A stretch of DNA of 64,000 bases from Muricea muricata (taxonomy: Eukaryota > Cnidaria > Anthozoa > Malacalcyonacea > Plexauridae), in contig OY979718.1 of assembly GCA_963855995.1 (NCBI GenBank), positions 37,215,059-37,279,058 of the forward strand. Direction: 5' to 3'. Below are positions 1 to 11,624 of this stretch, one piece after another; within the stretch, counting starts at the first letter, position 1; every line of letters begins with the position of its first letter. A program made the position numbers and the translations under genes. The notes under the pieces are model-generated. The model did not search any database. It saw only the letters and a list, made by a program, of their open reading frames with translations, and was not told the origin of the DNA.

Positions 1-350
1 AATCCATTTAACTTCGACCAACTACAGGCCTAACAAGAAATGCTCGCTTCGTGGCAGAGCAGAGCGAGGGCGACTGTAAAACTTGCCGTACACGAAATAC
101 GAACACATGATCAGAAATCCGCATTTCTATAGGCCAATACAGTTGCCATGTGAATACTCAATTTGAATAATTTTAATTGCTAATGTAGGCCACAGATGTG
201 TTATTCTTTGGTGTCCTGTTGGTCTGTTTTAATTCCCAAAGGGAAACTTGGAGCTTATTGTCGGATTCCGACAGCTAGAATTACTGCACATTAGAGAATT
301 GCACATTTCTAACGAACTGATTGGAAAAAGACAATGGTTTGTCGGTTTGC

Positions 351-634
351 AATAGACCGATCCCGGCTATGCTTGATTGACCGGCAAAACAATGGGCAGT
401 TTTCCCAATGTGATACAGAATGTCCGATCAACAAACTTAAATTTATAAGAAGTTCAAGCTGTTATCTATTCTTTTGCAAATGTACCTTTAGAATGCTTGA
501 TTATAGGACCGACATTTGCAAATTTTTAACAATCGAGGTTTTTTCCACGCTGTATATCGAAAACAAATTTTAGCTTGTCCGACGTAGCAACAGTAACTAG
601 GGAGGGAGAACAATAGATGCGGGATCGGTCTATT
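351..634. mobile_element. Short TIR element inserted in the left arm
   Basis: The ends are inverted copies of AATAGACCGATCCCG. The segment is missing from the corresponding place in the right arm (about 4715-4735), which therefore acts as an empty site. It is about 284 bp long with no coding capacity, so it is probably a MITE. The family is not recognised and the target duplication is not clear. Confidence 0.65.
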
Positions 635-1511
635 TTGAGCGGTGGTAGAAAATAGCGGTTCCCAGATCATGAATGCTAAAACCCAATTTAAACGCATTTC
701 GAACTTTACAACGAGACAATACAGTCTAATCAATTTATGTATATATACAGTATGCGCTCTAATTCTCCACTAGTTGTGGTGCAAAATCAGAAATGGACGT
801 GTGCGCAAAGCTTAAGGTTCAGATTCGTTTCCATTCTGTGATGCAGTCGATTATCTAATATAGTGCGTTTTAATGTATTACTGTCAAAGTCTTAAAATCA
901 TAAGGTGAGTCATTTTTAACGGATATGGGTAAGGCAAATCTCACCTTTCTTTCTTTTTTTGCCATTAGAACTAGATTTAAATTTCATTTCGTGTTACACA
1001 TCGCTCTATTTAACCCCAACTGCATGTAGTTTCAACCATGTAACCTCAACTCTTACGCTAGTACTAAAACCAAGGACCTAACCATCATTTTACAAAGAGT
1101 ATTGCTGTTCTTCATGGAATTGTAAACAAAATTTTTACGTGTTTGTTGTATGTCAGCTAGTACGAGATACACAGAAAATAATGAGAAAAGGTGTCCCACA
1201 AAAAAAAAATTATGAAGGAACAATCAAATGTTTTCTGCTCATCAAACTCTTTGCTGCAATTCAAGATAAGAACTTTTGGCAATGTCACTAGTAGGCGGCA
1301 AAATAAAAAAAATTCATTCTGAAATATCTCATCAACAAAGCACTGTAACAAAAAGTATAAAAGAACTTGTAGTACAGTTTTAAATGTTCTTGCATATCCT
1401 GCAATAATTTTTTGCCTTCATAACCACTTTAAGGTCAGGAAATTCAAATGCTGAATATATGTCTCGTCATGACGTTGCTGGAACAACTAATAAGTAATAC
1501 GAATGGTCTAC

Positions 1512-2105
1512 TTATCCCATATGTGTCATGAAAGCGGGCTTCTGATTGGTTCTCAGCAGGTAAGTTTTTTTCGAACTAACCTGCTTTTTCCGAACTTACC
1601 CGCTTTTCTCTTTTATCGATAAAACCGGCTTTCTAATTGGTTACAAAAACCCGAACTCACCTGCTTGCTGCTTACGCTGCCGTCCGCCTCAAACTGCTCA
1701 ACAACAATGGCGAACAAAATTTAGCTGATGATTAAACCTACACTTTAAAGAACATTTTTGGGCTAAAGACGTCACAGAAACCAAGCAAAAAGAAACGGAA
1801 AATTGTAAACTAAAGATAATAGAGACCCTGATAAAGAAATATTAAGAGACCAATAATTTTAAGAAGAGAAAATGTTGACAAAATACATCGGCGACTCAGC
1901 GAGCCTCGGAAAACAACACAAGAAGATAAGTTTAGTATGGGATAAAAACCCAACTTACTTGCAGGTTCGGTTGGTTCGGGATTAACGCACCTCGGGGTCT
2001 GACAGCTGTCCGAACCTACCTCGCTTCGCTCGGTAGGTTCGAACAGCTGTCAGACCCCTCGGTGCGTTAATCCCGAACCAACCTCCCTGCAAGTAAGTTT
2101 GTTAT
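1512..2105. mobile_element. 594-bp insertion carrying a long hairpin
   Basis: It is absent from the right arm, where the flanking sequences run directly together. It contains degenerate inverted segments and ends in the long hairpin at 1952-2099. Its left end TTATCCCATA reappears inverted inside the element near 1936-1947. It has no coding capacity and looks like a foldback element. Confidence 0.6.
1952..2099. repeat. Foldback hairpin with CTTCG loop
   Basis: Two arms of about 70 bp are near-perfect inverted copies around a short loop, TCGCTTCGCT (2021-2030). It is one of several hairpins of this design in the window (26.7, 28.5, 48.5, 60.5 and 60.8 kb). Confidence 0.85.
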
Positions 2106-2209
2106 AAAATTAACCACTTTGCGCTACACAATGACGTGACGCCTAAACCAATAGTCTACAAGTTCAAAAATGAAGTTGAAAATTATTTTTCAGCAATTTT
2201 CGATCTATT

Positions 2210-3165
2210 TTAAAGCCACATTGAAACAGACCAACAGGTACTTCACACAAAAGCCTGTACCACTAGACCACTAATTCTCGCATGTGCGCTACTAGACCAC
2301 TAATTCACGCATGTGCGGCGAAAGGTAAATTATTGACTTTTGCAAATTTTTCTTCATTTTAAGTCGAAATTTTTCAAAAGACTCCAAGTTAATAACTTAC
2401 ACTCAGCATTGAAGCATGAAAGAGTGGTCAAGTGGGATAAGCTGGTCAATCAAGGTCCCCTCTCCAATAAGCGCCTCCCCCTCAAAAGGTCCTGAAATGA
2501 ATAAGTCCCCCCCGGGGGCTAAATAGGGAGAATAAGGTAATCAAAACAAACCCTGTAGCACTACACCACTCTTTCAGGCTTAAAGGTACGATGTGAATTA
2601 TTGAGTTAAATCATTTTTTTTCTTTATTTTAATTTAGTGCAAAAGTTTAGTGCCAAAATAAGTGCAAATGAAGTTAGCGAGATTTGATCCTGGTCTGCTG
2701 GCAATTGATACTAAATCCTGCACCCCTTTCACCACTCTTTCATGATTGATGAAATGATGTAAATTATTTACTTTAATCAATTTTTTCCCTAAAATTTAAT
2801 CCAAAATGTTTGCAAACAACTTCGGCGAGATTTGGACCAGACAAACTGGTAATGCACACCAAAGCGCGTATCAGTTCACCACTCGTTAATTCTTAACGAT
2901 GAAAATTATTGACCGCTTAAACATTTTTTTCTTGTATTTAAAGTCAACTCGATTGCATACGACTTCATGGGGATTTGAAGCAGCCAGACCAGTAATTCAG
3001 ACCAAAGCCTGCACCACGGCAACACTCATCCAGAGATGTTAATTATTGACTTTAACCAATTTTTTCATTATTTTAACCTGAAATGTTTGAAAAAAGCTTA
3101 ATGAAGATTTGAACTAAATTAACTGCTTATTTACCCTACAAAGCCTGTACTAGTAGTGCAGAGTT
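2210..3165 (-). repeat. Degenerate tandem units with tRNA-like halves (SINE-like)
   Basis: Units of roughly 130-170 bp repeat with a shared layout: a stretch like GAGATTTGAACCAG, then CCTGCACCACTTCACCACTC, then an AT-rich stretch TTATTGACTTTAACCAATT. On the minus strand this reads as AGAGTGG..., then a box-B-like GGTTCAAATCTC, as in tRNA-derived SINEs. Copies are strongly diverged. The tRNA origin is inferred from the box A/B spacing only. Confidence 0.5.
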
Positions 3166-3195
3166 AGGTTTAGGTTCAGGGTTAGGTTTAGGTTC

Positions 3196-3473
3196 AGGGC
3201 TAGGGCTAGGGCTAGGGCTAGGGCTAGGGCTAGGGCTAGGGCTAGGGCTAGGGCTAGGGCTAGGGCTAGGGCTAGGGCTAGGGCTAGGGCTAGGGCTAGG
3301 GCTAGGGCTAGGGCTAGGGCTAGGGCTAGGGCTAGGGCTAGGGCTAGGGCTAGGGCTAGGGCTAGGGCTAGGGCTAGGGCTAGGGCTAGGGCTAGGGCTA
3401 GGGCTAGGGCTAGGGCTAGGGCTAGGGCTAGGGCTAGGGCTAGGGCTAGGGCTAGGGCTAGGGCTAGGGCTAG
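3196..3473. repeat. Perfect (GGGCTA)46 hexamer array
   Basis: About 46 uninterrupted copies of GGGCTA. Flanks at 3160-3195 and 3474-3543 hold mixed variants such as GGTTAGG, GGTTCAGG and GGGTTAGGG. The unit is a one-base variant of the metazoan telomere repeat TTAGGG. It lies inside the loop of the inverted repeat, not at a chromosome end. Confidence 0.97.
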
Positions 3474-3544
3474 TGTTAGGGCTAGGGTAGGACTTGGGCT
3501 AGGGCTAGGGTTAGGGTAGGGTTAGGACTATAGGGTTAGAGTTA

Positions 3545-3790
3545 AGGTTCTGCGCTGTAAATTATTGTCTTTAGCAATTTTTCGTTTGTTTTAAATCAAA
3601 GACCTCAACGAAGATTTTAACCAAACTAACTGGTAATTTTTGCATGGGATGTGAATTATTGATTTTAATTAATTTTTTACTTCATTATAGATTTCAGCAA
3701 GACTTGAACTTGTCGGACAGAAATTGACCAGCTTATCTCATTTAACCACTCTTTTATGCTTCAATGCTGAGTGTAAATCACTAAATTATT
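3545..3790 (-). repeat. Further tRNA-like tandem units
   Basis: Continues the unit structure of 2210-3165 on the other side of the hexamer array. The best-preserved tRNA-like unit is here: the minus strand shows AGAGTGGTTAAATGAG (box-A-like, near 3740-3755) and GTTCAAGTC (box-B-like, near 3693-3701). Confidence 0.5.
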
Positions 3791-5063
3791 TAGAAAAATT
3801 TCCACTTAAATAATTTACCTTTTGCTAAGTATGGATGTATTAGTAGTCTAGTTGTAAATTAACATTCTTGCACTTGTGGACTACTGGTTCAGGCGTCAGG
3901 TCATGGTGTGGCGCAAACTGGTTATTTTGTAGACCATTCGTATTTCTTATTAGTTGTTCCAGCAACGTCGACCATGACTTTACTGACGATACTTTTTTGT
4001 TACAGTGCTTTATTGATGAGATATTTCAGATTGAATTGGTTTTTTTTTTGCCGCCTACTAGTGACATTGCCAAAAATTCTTATCTTGAATTGCAGCAAAG
4101 AGTTTGATGAGCAGAAAACATTTGATTGTTCTTCATAATTTTTTTTGTGGGACACCTAGCCTTTTCTCATTATTTTCTGTGTATCTCGTACTAGCTGACA
4201 TACAACAAACACATAAAAATTTTGTTTACAATTCCATGAAGAACAGCAATACTCTTTGTAAAATGATAGCTAGGTCCTTGGTTTTACTACTAGCGTAAGA
4301 GTTAAGGTTACATGGTTGAAATTACATGCAGCTGGGTTTAAATAAAGCGATGTGTAACATTAAATGAAATCTAAATCTAGTTCTAATGGCAAAAAAAGAA
4401 AGAAAGGTAAGATTTGTCTTACCCATATCCGTTAAAATCGACTCACCATATGATTAGATAAGACTTTGACAGTAATACATTAAGACACAGTATATTACAT
4501 AATCGACTGCATCACAGAATGGAAACGAATCTGAACATTAAACTTTGCGCACACGTCCATTTCTGATTTTGCACCACAACTAGTGGAGAATTAGAGCGTA
4601 TAGTGTATATATACATAAATTGATTAGACTGTATTGCCTCGTTGTAAAGTTCGAAATGTCGTTTAAATTGGGTTTTAGCATTCATGATCTGGGAGCCGCT
4701 ATTTTCTCCCACCACTCGAAATCGCAAACAGACAGACCATTGTCTTTTTCCAATCAGTTCGTTAGAAATGATGCAATTCTCTAATGTGCAGTAATTCTAG
4801 CGGTCGAAATCCGACAATAAGCTCCAAGTTTCCCTTTGGGAATTAAAACAGACCAACAGGACACCAAAGAATAACACATCTGTAGCCAGCATTAGCAATT
4901 CAAAATAATTCACATGGCAACTGTATTGGCCAATAGAAATGCGGATTTCTGATGATGTGTTCGTATTTCGTGTGCGGCAAGTTTTAAAGTCGCCTTTGCT
5001 CTGCTCTGTCACGAAGCGAGCATTTCTTGTTAGGCCTGTAGTTGGTCGAAGTTAAATGGATTT
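3720..5063. repeat. Right arm of the 5-kb inverted repeat
   Basis: Reverse complement of the left arm, ending exactly opposite window base 1. It lacks the two insertions of the left arm and so preserves both empty sites. Homology stops at 5063; beyond it the sequence is unrelated. Between 3905 and 4300 and between 4510 and 5010 several frames of 60-80 codons are open, but they are mirrored imperfectly in the other arm and have no recognisable product. Confidence 0.88.
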
Positions 5064-5139
5064 CTTGCCCAATCTCCGAAATAAATTTGAGAAAGAATTG
5101 TTCAAAGTCAATCCTTGAGCACAGCTGGAAGTCTGCATT

Positions 5140-6210
5140 GAGGTATGGTGTTCATACTTTGTTTAAACTGTTGTTATTTAGGCTAGAAAAGATCAATGCT
5201 TTTCTTTGAAATTTGCGACCGAAAGTCGCTTCGTTTTGTCCAGCCAAAAGTTGTTGAATTTTGCTTTGATTTTCGATATATATTTCATGTTTGTCTGTAC
5301 CGAAATAGTTGAATGAGGTATCCGTGGGGTTTTTGAACTAATTTTGGCGTAAATTTGTCATTTTCGAGCGAAGATATGGTAAAATAGTTCAACCTCGTAG
5401 TCACTTGCAGCTTAAAAGACAAGCGACGACGCCTTCATCAAATGTAAAACATAACCTTGACAAAGATTTGTTGCTTCTCAGTTTTGAAGACAACTCGAAG
5501 GTGTGCATTTTTGTACTTTGCTGTACGAACTGTACATTTCGAGTATAAACATTCAAAATTTCTTGTCGAATCGACGGGGGCGCGTTCGGATTTACTCTTT
5601 GCCTTTGAATTTTTAAAACCTTTGTCTTGTTTAATCGTTGTTTTGAACTAGTGGAGAAATGAGTTTTGAGCTTGTGTGAATGCAGTGATACTAAATTTGT
5701 TTTAAAATTTGTCATTCTAGACTGAAGACGCAGTAAATTCTGCTGCAAGCTAAATTCCACTTTTGAGCTCGTATTTGAAACAAATTCAACAAGAACTGTT
5801 GATTCTCAGCCGCAAAAGAACATTCGAAGGTGTGTATTTTTATACTTTGCAAAAAAATGTATACGTTTCTCAACCAAAATAAATGCTAAAAAGTCGGCTT
5901 CACGCTCGGCTATGATGTATTCTTTGAATTGTAAAATCTTCGTCTTGTTTGTTCGCTTTCGTCGCCTTGAAATGAGAGAGGTGCATCAGAGTTTCAGGAA
6001 GCTAATTGAAGCTAATTTTTGTTTTAAATTTGTTGTTTTAGGCAGAAAATGTGGAAGTCGTTCCGGTACGTGGCAGCAGACTCGTCATGCAACTAAGCAA
6101 GCAAGCGGCAACTTCCTAATTCCAGTTGGAAACAAGAAAAAATTCAACAAATACTGTAGCTTCTCGGCCTCGAAGAATGCTCAAAAGGTATGTATTATTA
6201 TTGGAATTTC
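5140..6210. repeat. Three degenerate tandem units of about 340 bp
   Basis: Segments starting near 5450, 5785 and 6145 share a core (GCTTCTCAG..TCGAAGAA..TTCGAAGGTGTGTA) and a following stretch resembling CTTTGAATTTTTAAAATCTTCGTCTTGTTT. Open frames here (for example 5912-6214) run across the repeats and show no protein family, so I treat the region as non-coding. Confidence 0.5.
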
Positions 6211-6214
6211 ATAA

Positions 6215-7856
6215 TAGGAGTCGCTTTGCGTTGGCCAAAAAAAAATGACAGTTTTATCAAGCAATTTGTCGTTTTAATTGAAAAAATTTACTTTAAATTT
6301 TTGGTGCAAGCAGTCGGGAATGTCTTCTTTGATGAAGCATGTTTGGTATCACATTGGGGATTTTCATCACGTGCTAAATTTGAAAACATGATCGAATTTT
6401 TTCAACTTCGTCTTGTCGGACGCTCGTTCCTTTTTGCGTTATACCAAGTATAGCTCATTTGTTATGATCCATGAATGTACCGCAGGGGCCTAGCAACGGG
6501 AATAGGCGGGGTGTCTGGACCCCCAGTTTATAACCCTAGCATAAACTTTTACCCAAACCCTAACACTTACGCAAATCCTAATTTTGTGTGGCCAGGTATT
6601 GTTTCCTCCTCTTTGTTCAAAACAAGATTTATAATTTGTTGAAAACCAGGTAGAAATGAAGGATGGGGGAGACAACATACAAGGCAAATAAAATAACTTT
6701 CGTTTCTGCCAAATTTTCTAATCGTCATGGCAATTCTACAGATATGTTTCTTAAACATCTTACGGAACGTTTTTATTTTTTACGTTAGTGCGCAAAATGC
6801 ATGAATAGACGTATGGACATCTGTTGGGCAGGGTATCCGCGTGTACTAGATAATGGACCCCCTCTTCCACTCGGCTGGGAGCCATCTGATGTACTGTTCT
6901 TTGACAACTTCGCTGCCTATTTCATTTATCTATAACAATTTTTCTATATTTTCTATTTTCAGATTGATTGTGTGTGAATGAAAACACCTGTCGCCGAAAA
7001 ACAACCTCCGGCCCTATACTGCAGTAGGCAGTCACGCTTTTTACACCTGCACAATTTTTGTTTTGATTGCCCGTTTTTGAAATTTTATTTTTACATACAT
7101 TCATGACACGTGACCTTAAGGACGGAAGAAGTTGAGAGCCCCACTCAACTGCATGCCTTCCAATTGTCAGATTCCGTTTGTATTGTACCATTTTACACCT
7201 GAGCAGCATCTATGCAGGCTTTTAATAGTTGTTTTCAATTATATTTTTGTACTTCGATAGTAATTTGAAAAAGCAGTTATTGCATCGAGAGCCTGACTAA
7301 TATATAGTGGTCCTAATATTGACGTGTGTAAAAAAAATAGGTACGTAGCGCGTACATAAGGCAAGTCACGTTAGCAATGGAATTGCAACTTATTATTTTT
7401 CCAAGGTCTCTTCGAGGCATTCATTCATTCGACATGAGCAAGCAGTACATGTAAAAAGAAGACGCCACTTTTTGGGTGTACTGTTTGTGGGTGTCGGGTG
7501 GCTGAAGTGTTGTAGGTATTTTGGGATGTCTAATAAAGTTGCAATACATTGTTTGATGCTGTTTCTATAAAGGGCAGCTAGCTGAAAGTTCCAGCTTCTT
7601 CAAATTTGGCAAGAATATTTGATTGTTGGTAGGTATTTAGGAGGACCTTCGACAGGCTTATCCCTGTTGTGACGTCACCAAAACATTGTTAATGAGGTGA
7701 AAAATTAATCCAAGATGGCAGACAGTTTGTTGACTTAGGTGAGAATATCTCCCGAAGGAAAACAGACATAAAAATTTTGCAATAGACTTCTATTTATTGT
7801 TTTAGAGTCTCTTTCAAATGAGACAATAAAATTTTTTGTTGCCATTTCCCTTTAAT
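6215..7856. other. No gene seen
   Basis: No recognisable coding, RNA or repeat structure beyond short chance frames. A small patch near 6535-6585 has AACCCTAACAC-like runs, and the rest is AT-rich unique-looking sequence. Confidence 0.4.
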
Positions 7857-9430
7857 AACAATTAGAAATAAAATTTGATTACATAAGTTGAAAAACAATA
7901 ACATGCATAAAATTGTAAGCTACTAGGCTGTAAATAGAGGCCCAATTATTGAGTCATTTATGTAATTTAAAGTAATTTATCATAATTTAAAAGTAATACA
8001 TTCGTGTGAAAATACAGTACATTTACGCTTGTAACATAAATATTTTGGTGTAATTGAAGGGGGGGGGGGGGGGTGTCCCTGCGGTTTAAACTTTAAAATA
8101 TGGTGGTGGAATGCGGTTAGGACTTTGGTAAGCATTTGACTAGCGGCCACAATAGGGCGAATTGATAATTGAAAATAAAATTTGATTATTTACATAAGTT
8201 AAAACAATTTACAAGCATAAAATTGTAAGCAAGGATAGGGTAAATATTAGGTTTTCCTGTAAATAGGTGTCCAATTATTGCATGCATTATTTGTGCAATT
8301 GAAAGTAATTTATCATAATTTTAAAGTAATTCATTTGTGTGAAAATACAGTATATTTAAGCTTGTAACATAACTTTTTTGGTATAGGGGGGCTCCCTGCG
8401 GCTTGAAAGATGGGGGTTGCCCTGCGGTTAGGAATTTGGTAAGCATTTCATTAACGGCAAAAATATGGCGAAGCAATATGGCGAATTGATAATAATTGGA
8501 AAAAAAATTTGATTACAAGTTAAAACAATTCACATACATATATTTGTAAGCTAGGAAAGGCGTAAATATTGGGTTTTTCTGTAAACAGATGTCCAATTAT
8601 AGCATGCATTACTTGTGTAATTTAAAGACATAGTAATTTATTTTAACTTAAAAGTAATTCATTTGTGTAAAAATACTGTATATTGAAGTTGTGACATAAT
8701 TTTTTGGTATTGGAGGGAGGGGGGTACCTGCGGTTTGAAAAATGGGGGTTGTCCTGCAGTTAGCAATTGGGTGAGCCTTTCATTAGTAGCAATAACATGG
8801 CGAAGCAGCATGGCGATATAATTTGTAACGATATGGCGAATTGATAACAATTCAAAATAAAATTTGATTTATAAGTAAGTTAACAAATCTACATGCACAA
8901 AATTGTAAGCTAGGATAAAGCATATTTAGGCGCAATATTATGTTTTTCTGTAAATGGGGGTCCAAATTATTGTAGTTATTATGTCATTTCAAAGTAATTC
9001 AATATAATTTTAAAGTAGTTCTTTAGTGTAAAAATACGGTATTTTTATGTTTGATTTGTTACATAAATTCATTAGTATAATGGCGTAGGGCTGAGGCTGC
9101 AGTTTGTGGGGGGGGGGGTACCCCTGCGGTTAGGAATTGTATGTAAGCCTTTAATTAACGGTAACAATATGGCGAAATATTTCATAACAATATGTCGGTT
9201 AATCTGTTTCAACGAATTGGTCAATAACGAATTAACAATTAGAAATAAAATTTGACAACAAATTGCGTGTGCATAAAGTTGTAAGCTAGAGATAAGACTT
9301 CAGGTGCAATAAGTATGTTTGTCAATTGGGGGAGGGGCGATTATTGTAGTATTTATTAATTTTAAAGTATTTGTGTAAAAATAGAATGTTTTAATTAAGT
9401 TTGTAAGATAAATTTATTGGAATAATAAAC
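7857..9430. repeat. Tandem array of 310-390-bp units
   Basis: Each unit starts with AATT-GAAATAAAATTTGATT (at 7857, 8167, 8493, 8849 and 9237). It continues with a conserved block (CATGCATAAAATTGTAAGCTA, then a purine run with up to 15 Gs, then CCTGCGGTTAGGAATT..GTAAGC and ATGGCGAATTGATAA). The four full units are 310, 326, 356 and 388 bp, so they lengthen towards the right. The fifth is partial. No coding frame persists across units. Confidence 0.9.
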
Positions 9431-9914
9431 CTGTAATACAAAATGTTACGTAAAGCTTTCGGGTGATACGTGCATCTTTGTGTAAAATTACTCCTATAAT
9501 GCAGTGTAAGTAAAGTTAGAGGAGTACTTCGTAACTTAAAAACAGCGGCCGTGTTAGGAATGAATCTAATGCTGTTCTTGAATTGGTTTCCCAGAAATTA
9601 CCCGGAACTTTTAGAATTGATTTTCACGCTATCCCATGTTAAATCAAAGTCACCAGTTTTTCAACTTGCATGCTTGCATGAAAAATTTCATGGGACCTTG
9701 GCTTATGAGCAGTAATGTTTCATGTCTGGGTTAAACTCCTAGAACGCTGTCCCTCAGTGAGGGATTTCTAGATTTAAGTTGGTGCATTCAACATGGGAAC
9801 GGTTTATTTACAATAAGCATCGTTCATTTTTGTGACATTCATGTTTGGATCACCTTCAGAAAGTAACACACAATTTTTTTGTCCAGCAGCCGGTTGTTAC
9901 CAAGTTAGCTTAAG

Positions 9915-10205
9915 TCAGTATAAACTCAAAATTAAGAACTGATTTTCTAAGCCAGTTGATGTGTTGCTATTCCAGGAGGACATACTGCAGCTCCAGCTAG
10001 AAATCCTTTTGAATTCTGCCCCTGTCGCATCACCATTCGTATTTTGCAAGAGAGTTTCTTGTGAAGGACTTTGTCGCGAAATGAAACCTTTACAGATTTC
10101 GGTGCGCATGATTATAATTTGCCAATCAGAGAAAACGTAACAATTTTGCTGTTGAATCCTGTGGTTTTCCCGATACCTCACATGGGCGTCTCGCTGACTG
10201 GTGCA
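9915..10205 (-). CDS. Unrecognised open frame after a good splice acceptor
   Basis: On the minus strand a pyrimidine-rich tract ends in CACCAG next to 10205, followed by an open frame of about 96 codons to a stop at 9915. It could be a downstream exon of the cysteine-cluster gene at 10433-11098, because it lies on the same strand 230 bp away. The reading phase does not fit the most obvious donor, and no domain is recognisable. It could equally be chance. Confidence 0.2.
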   Translation of the reverse strand, partial: CTSQRDAHVRYRENHRIQQQNCYVFSDWQIIIMRTEICKGFISRQSPSQETLLQNTNGDATGAEFKRISSWSCSMSSWNSNTSTGLENQFLILSLY

Positions 10206-10432
10206 TAAAAATTGTAAGAAAAATAAAACCTTAATTTGTTTTAAACTTATCATCACTATAAACTTAATAATATTCAGCAAGAAAAATATAGCGTGTTGTA
10301 CTCGTATCAGGCTGTGTATTTTTTGGTTTTCTGAAATATATAAACAATCTTAGGTTCATTTACTTGGGCCTAAGATTACGATAATGTCACAATGTCGAAT
10401 TTTATTTCTTTTTTGTGCTGTGTCAGGAATAT

Positions 10433-11098
10433 TCAACAACAAGAAATGGCAGCACAAAAATAATTACAGTGAAGCTTCCACATCTCAAGTACGTGAAATT
10501 TGTTTCTTTTAGCGTGGACGGATTTCGCACAATCGAAACAAAAATAATGACGAGGTCCACAGTACTCGCATCGCGTTGTAGCGTTATTAAAACAGTTGAC
10601 ACACAGCTGGCTGTTCTCTGGAAGATGTTGTTCTTCTATATAGGGGGATAACATATCGTCTCGTACTTTTCCCCAGTTTTCAGAAGTGCTTAAAGCCCGT
10701 TTTCCACTTCAACCGTACCGTAGCGAAACGTTGCGTATTCTATTGTGTCCATATCATTAGTTCTGCCTGAGTGTTCACGAAACAATGAAATACGCGACGT
10801 TTCGCTACGATACGGTTGAAGTGGAAAGCGGCCTTAAGACACGTTTTTCGTGCGCTGTTGCAAAAGGTGGGGAAAGGTCGTTTTCTTCAAGCAAAGGGGC
10901 ATCTTGTTCAGCTATATTTTCGTTTCCGCCGACTTCTGGTATACTTTGCGAAGAGCTCGTTTGAGTATCCACTTTCAATGGAATTGAAACTGTTGATGCT
11001 TTCCTATCCCTTCCAATATTTTTTACTTTCAACACAGCTGGTTTTAAACGATGCGTTTTAACACACATAGCGCAGTATAATAACTTCACATCATACAA
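10433..11098 (-). pseudogene. Cysteine-cluster exon like those of KDZ transposases, split by a MITE
   Basis: The minus strand encodes a cysteine-rich module (C-x2-C, then C-x2-C, C-x2-C and two histidines, ending VLEMWK) at 10470-10600. Upstream is a stretch LYDVKLLYCAMCVKTHRLKP at 11045-11105 and an acidic, serine-rich linker. This layout resembles the CxC cysteine clusters N-terminal to the KDZ (Kyakuja-Dileera-Zisupton) transposases. The exon is interrupted by a 140-bp TTAA element. If the element and one TTAA copy are left out, the two halves are in the same frame with no stop, giving about 173 codons. A possible acceptor (ATTCAG) lies at about 11120, so the coding exon may start slightly upstream. 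The transposase catalytic part is not in the window. The family call is by motif memory only. Confidence 0.5.
10694..10833. mobile_element. 140-bp TTAA MITE (piggyBac-like)
   Basis: Nearly the whole element is one hairpin: GTTTTCCACTTCAACCGTA pairs with its inverse next to 10830. It is flanked by TTAA at 10690-10693 and 10834-10837, the target duplication of piggyBac-type elements. It interrupts the cysteine-cluster exon. Confidence 0.85.
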
Positions 11099-11124
11099 TC
11101 CTTTACAATCCTGAATTTATACAG

Positions 11125-11624
11125 TGATATTATTGGTCAATATGTTTTATGAATATATAATAGGCTATTCGGATCGATGACAACGATGATCATTTTAGAT
11201 GGCTTTCACACAGTGGTCTAAATTTAGAACTACTGGGTATTACCCATTTAGATCATGAGAGTAGGGTGAAGTATTTACCATACTTTTTTTCACTTCTTTT
11301 TTAACAATGATACCGTCGAGAGGACTTTAAGCACATTTTACAAACCAGTTGATAACTCTTCAAAGTCCTTTATAATATAACAAGCATCACTTTCGGTGAA
11401 ATGGCAGGCTGGATTGGACCCCAAACATGTTTACATTACATGAAAACTTTCGGAGAAGAAAAGTGCCATCATTCTTCGCCATGTGTTTTTTTTTAATAAT
11501 TTTTCGATCAATTCAGACACAAAAACCATCAACATTGCTTTTAAAAGGTTGCATATCATTTACATTTGTAACTAACAAATATACAGTGTATTTACTAAGC
11601 TGGAAATTATAGATAAGGATACAC
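11125..11624. other. No gene seen
   Basis: AT-rich sequence without recognisable features. A 61-codon open frame at 11427-11612 shows no family resemblance. Confidence 0.35.

Larger units (their letters stand above)
1..2455. repeat. Left arm of a 5-kb inverted repeat
   Basis: The first bases of the window are the reverse complement of the bases ending at 5063. The match continues inward through about 1-345, 640-1363, 1465-1511 and 2106-2190, and more weakly to about 2455. The arm is interrupted by insertions at 351-634 and 1512-2105 that are absent from the right arm. It starts exactly at the window edge, so its outer end may lie outside. The short reading frames in it are not conserved between arms and I do not regard them as genes. 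Confidence 0.88.

Noticed and set aside
3196-3473. A true chromosome end
   Set aside because: The array lies inside an inverted repeat with sequence on both sides, and the unit is GGGCTA rather than a uniform TTAGGG.
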